DNA from: Campylobacter concisus
GTDB taxonomy: Bacteria > Campylobacterota > Campylobacteria > Campylobacterales > Campylobacteraceae
DNA length: 64,000 nt
Assembly (NCBI RefSeq): GCF_003048375.1
Contig: NZ_CP021642.1
Location: 372,001 to 436,000 of the forward strand
Direction: 5' to 3'
The notes beneath the pieces were generated by a model, which was not told where the DNA came from, did no database searches, and saw only the letters and a list, made by a program, of their open reading frames with translations. The translations under genes were made by a program, and so were the position numbers. Positions 63,605-64,000 of this stretch are shown piece after piece (position 1 is the first letter of the stretch; each line of letters begins with the position of its first letter).

Positions 63605-63641
63605 AATGCGCTTTAAAATTTAGGCTAATTTAAAGCGCATT
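63605..63641. terminator. Bidirectional terminator between ttdB and polA
   Basis: AATGCGCTTTAAA (63605-63617) pairs perfectly with TTTAAAGCGCATT (63629-63641), a 13-bp stem with an 11-base loop, between two convergent genes. Confidence 0.75.
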
Positions 63642-63728
63642 GTTTATTGCTGCTTCTAAAATTTCTCTAGTTTTTGCTGTGTGCTTGGTATTAAAACCTA
63701 CCGTCGCTCTTTCTAGCCAAAATTTACT

Positions 63729-64000
63729 CTATTTTAACTCACCCCAGTTTTTGGCGATATTTAGCGATGTTTTAAGTGGCACATTTAGCTTGTAAATTTC
63801 CTCCATCGTCTTTTGCGTCGCTCTGCCAAATTCCTGTGCAAACTCGTCTTTTACTTCAAAGATCAGCTCGTCGTGGATCTGAAGCAACATACTCGCTTTT
63901 TCATCTAAATTTGCCCTAACTTTTACCATCGCCATCTTAACTAGATCTGCCGCTGAGCCTTGAAAAACCGTATTTACCGCCTCGCGCTCAAACATCGCTA
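63729..64000 (-). CDS. polA: DNA polymerase I, C-terminal end (continues past the right edge)
   Basis: The last 90 or so residues of PolA: EREAVNTVFQGSAADLVKMA (the helix after the fingers), MLLQIHDELIFEVKDE with the motif C HDE of family A polymerases, and a usual C-terminus ending NIAKNWGELK. The frame is open to the end of the window, so the rest lies further right. Convergent with ttdB. Enzyme of replication and repair. Confidence 0.95.
   Translation of the reverse strand, partial: AMFEREAVNTVFQGSAADLVKMAMVKVRANLDEKASMLLQIHDELIFEVKDEFAQEFGRATQKTMEEIYKLNVPLKTSLNIAKNWGELK

Overview
The window is a chromosomal segment of a low-GC epsilonproteobacterium. Campylobacter is the best fit, and probably a non-jejuni species of the oral/intestinal concisus type; the species is an inference. 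The gene order supports this: dnaJ facing racR-racS-recR, a fused trpGD with trpF-trpB-trpA followed by cheX-like/fliN/fliO, a ppx/GppA gene next to cosR, and fabH-plsX-rpmF-yceD-ndk with fdxA. These are arrangements familiar from Campylobacter jejuni.

Layout. (1) 1-~6230 is the right-hand part of a foreign, AT-rich, Firmicutes-type integrative/mobilizable element. Several of its backbone genes are broken: a DnaD-like replisome organizer, a DUF3847-like protein, a small membrane protein and the large serine recombinase. Its cargo, an Ecl18kI/SsoII-type restriction-modification pair with its own operator, is intact. An oriT-like site lies at 844-919. (2) 6231-13160 is a locus of six related cytoplasmic-type proteins without signal peptides. 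It is preceded by sigma28-like and sigma54-like promoters, which points to the flagellar regulon. The element has cut off the 5' end of the first gene. (3) 13381-15969 holds a tRNA with CAT anticodon, a YedE-type transporter and moeA. (4) 15978-20871 is a toxin/immunity cluster: a 1056-residue lipase with a PAAR-like cysteine region, two related membrane-anchored putative immunity proteins and a broken second effector copy. (5) 20974-28318 has dctP, pyk, a repeat-rich spacer, dnaJ, racRS and recR. (6) 28402-34368 is the trp operon, with an EcoRI-family restriction-modification pair inserted between trpGD and trpF. (7) 34446-45377 has chemotaxis/flagellar genes, a second repeat-rich spacer, a Ppx/GppA phosphatase, a CosR-type regulator with a neighbouring histidine kinase, folB, plsY, a HerA-like ATPase, a PilZ protein and ahpC. 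(8) 45575-53751 has fatty-acid/phospholipid genes, ribosomal proteins L32, L27 and L21, ndk, ferredoxin and uvrA. (9) 53825-64000 has flhB, a Dcu transporter with an inserted domain, a complete nickel-pincer lactate racemase operon (larA-C-E-B), a LprI-like protein, a two-subunit tartrate dehydratase/fumarase and the 3' end of polA.

Most promising for new biology: the sigma28/sigma54-driven paralog locus (candidate flagellum-exported proteins), the lipase effector with duplicated immunity genes, the composite structured intergenic repeat (three full copies and one degenerate copy), and the EcoRI-type system embedded in the trp operon. Function assignments come from reading the protein sequences; no database search was possible.
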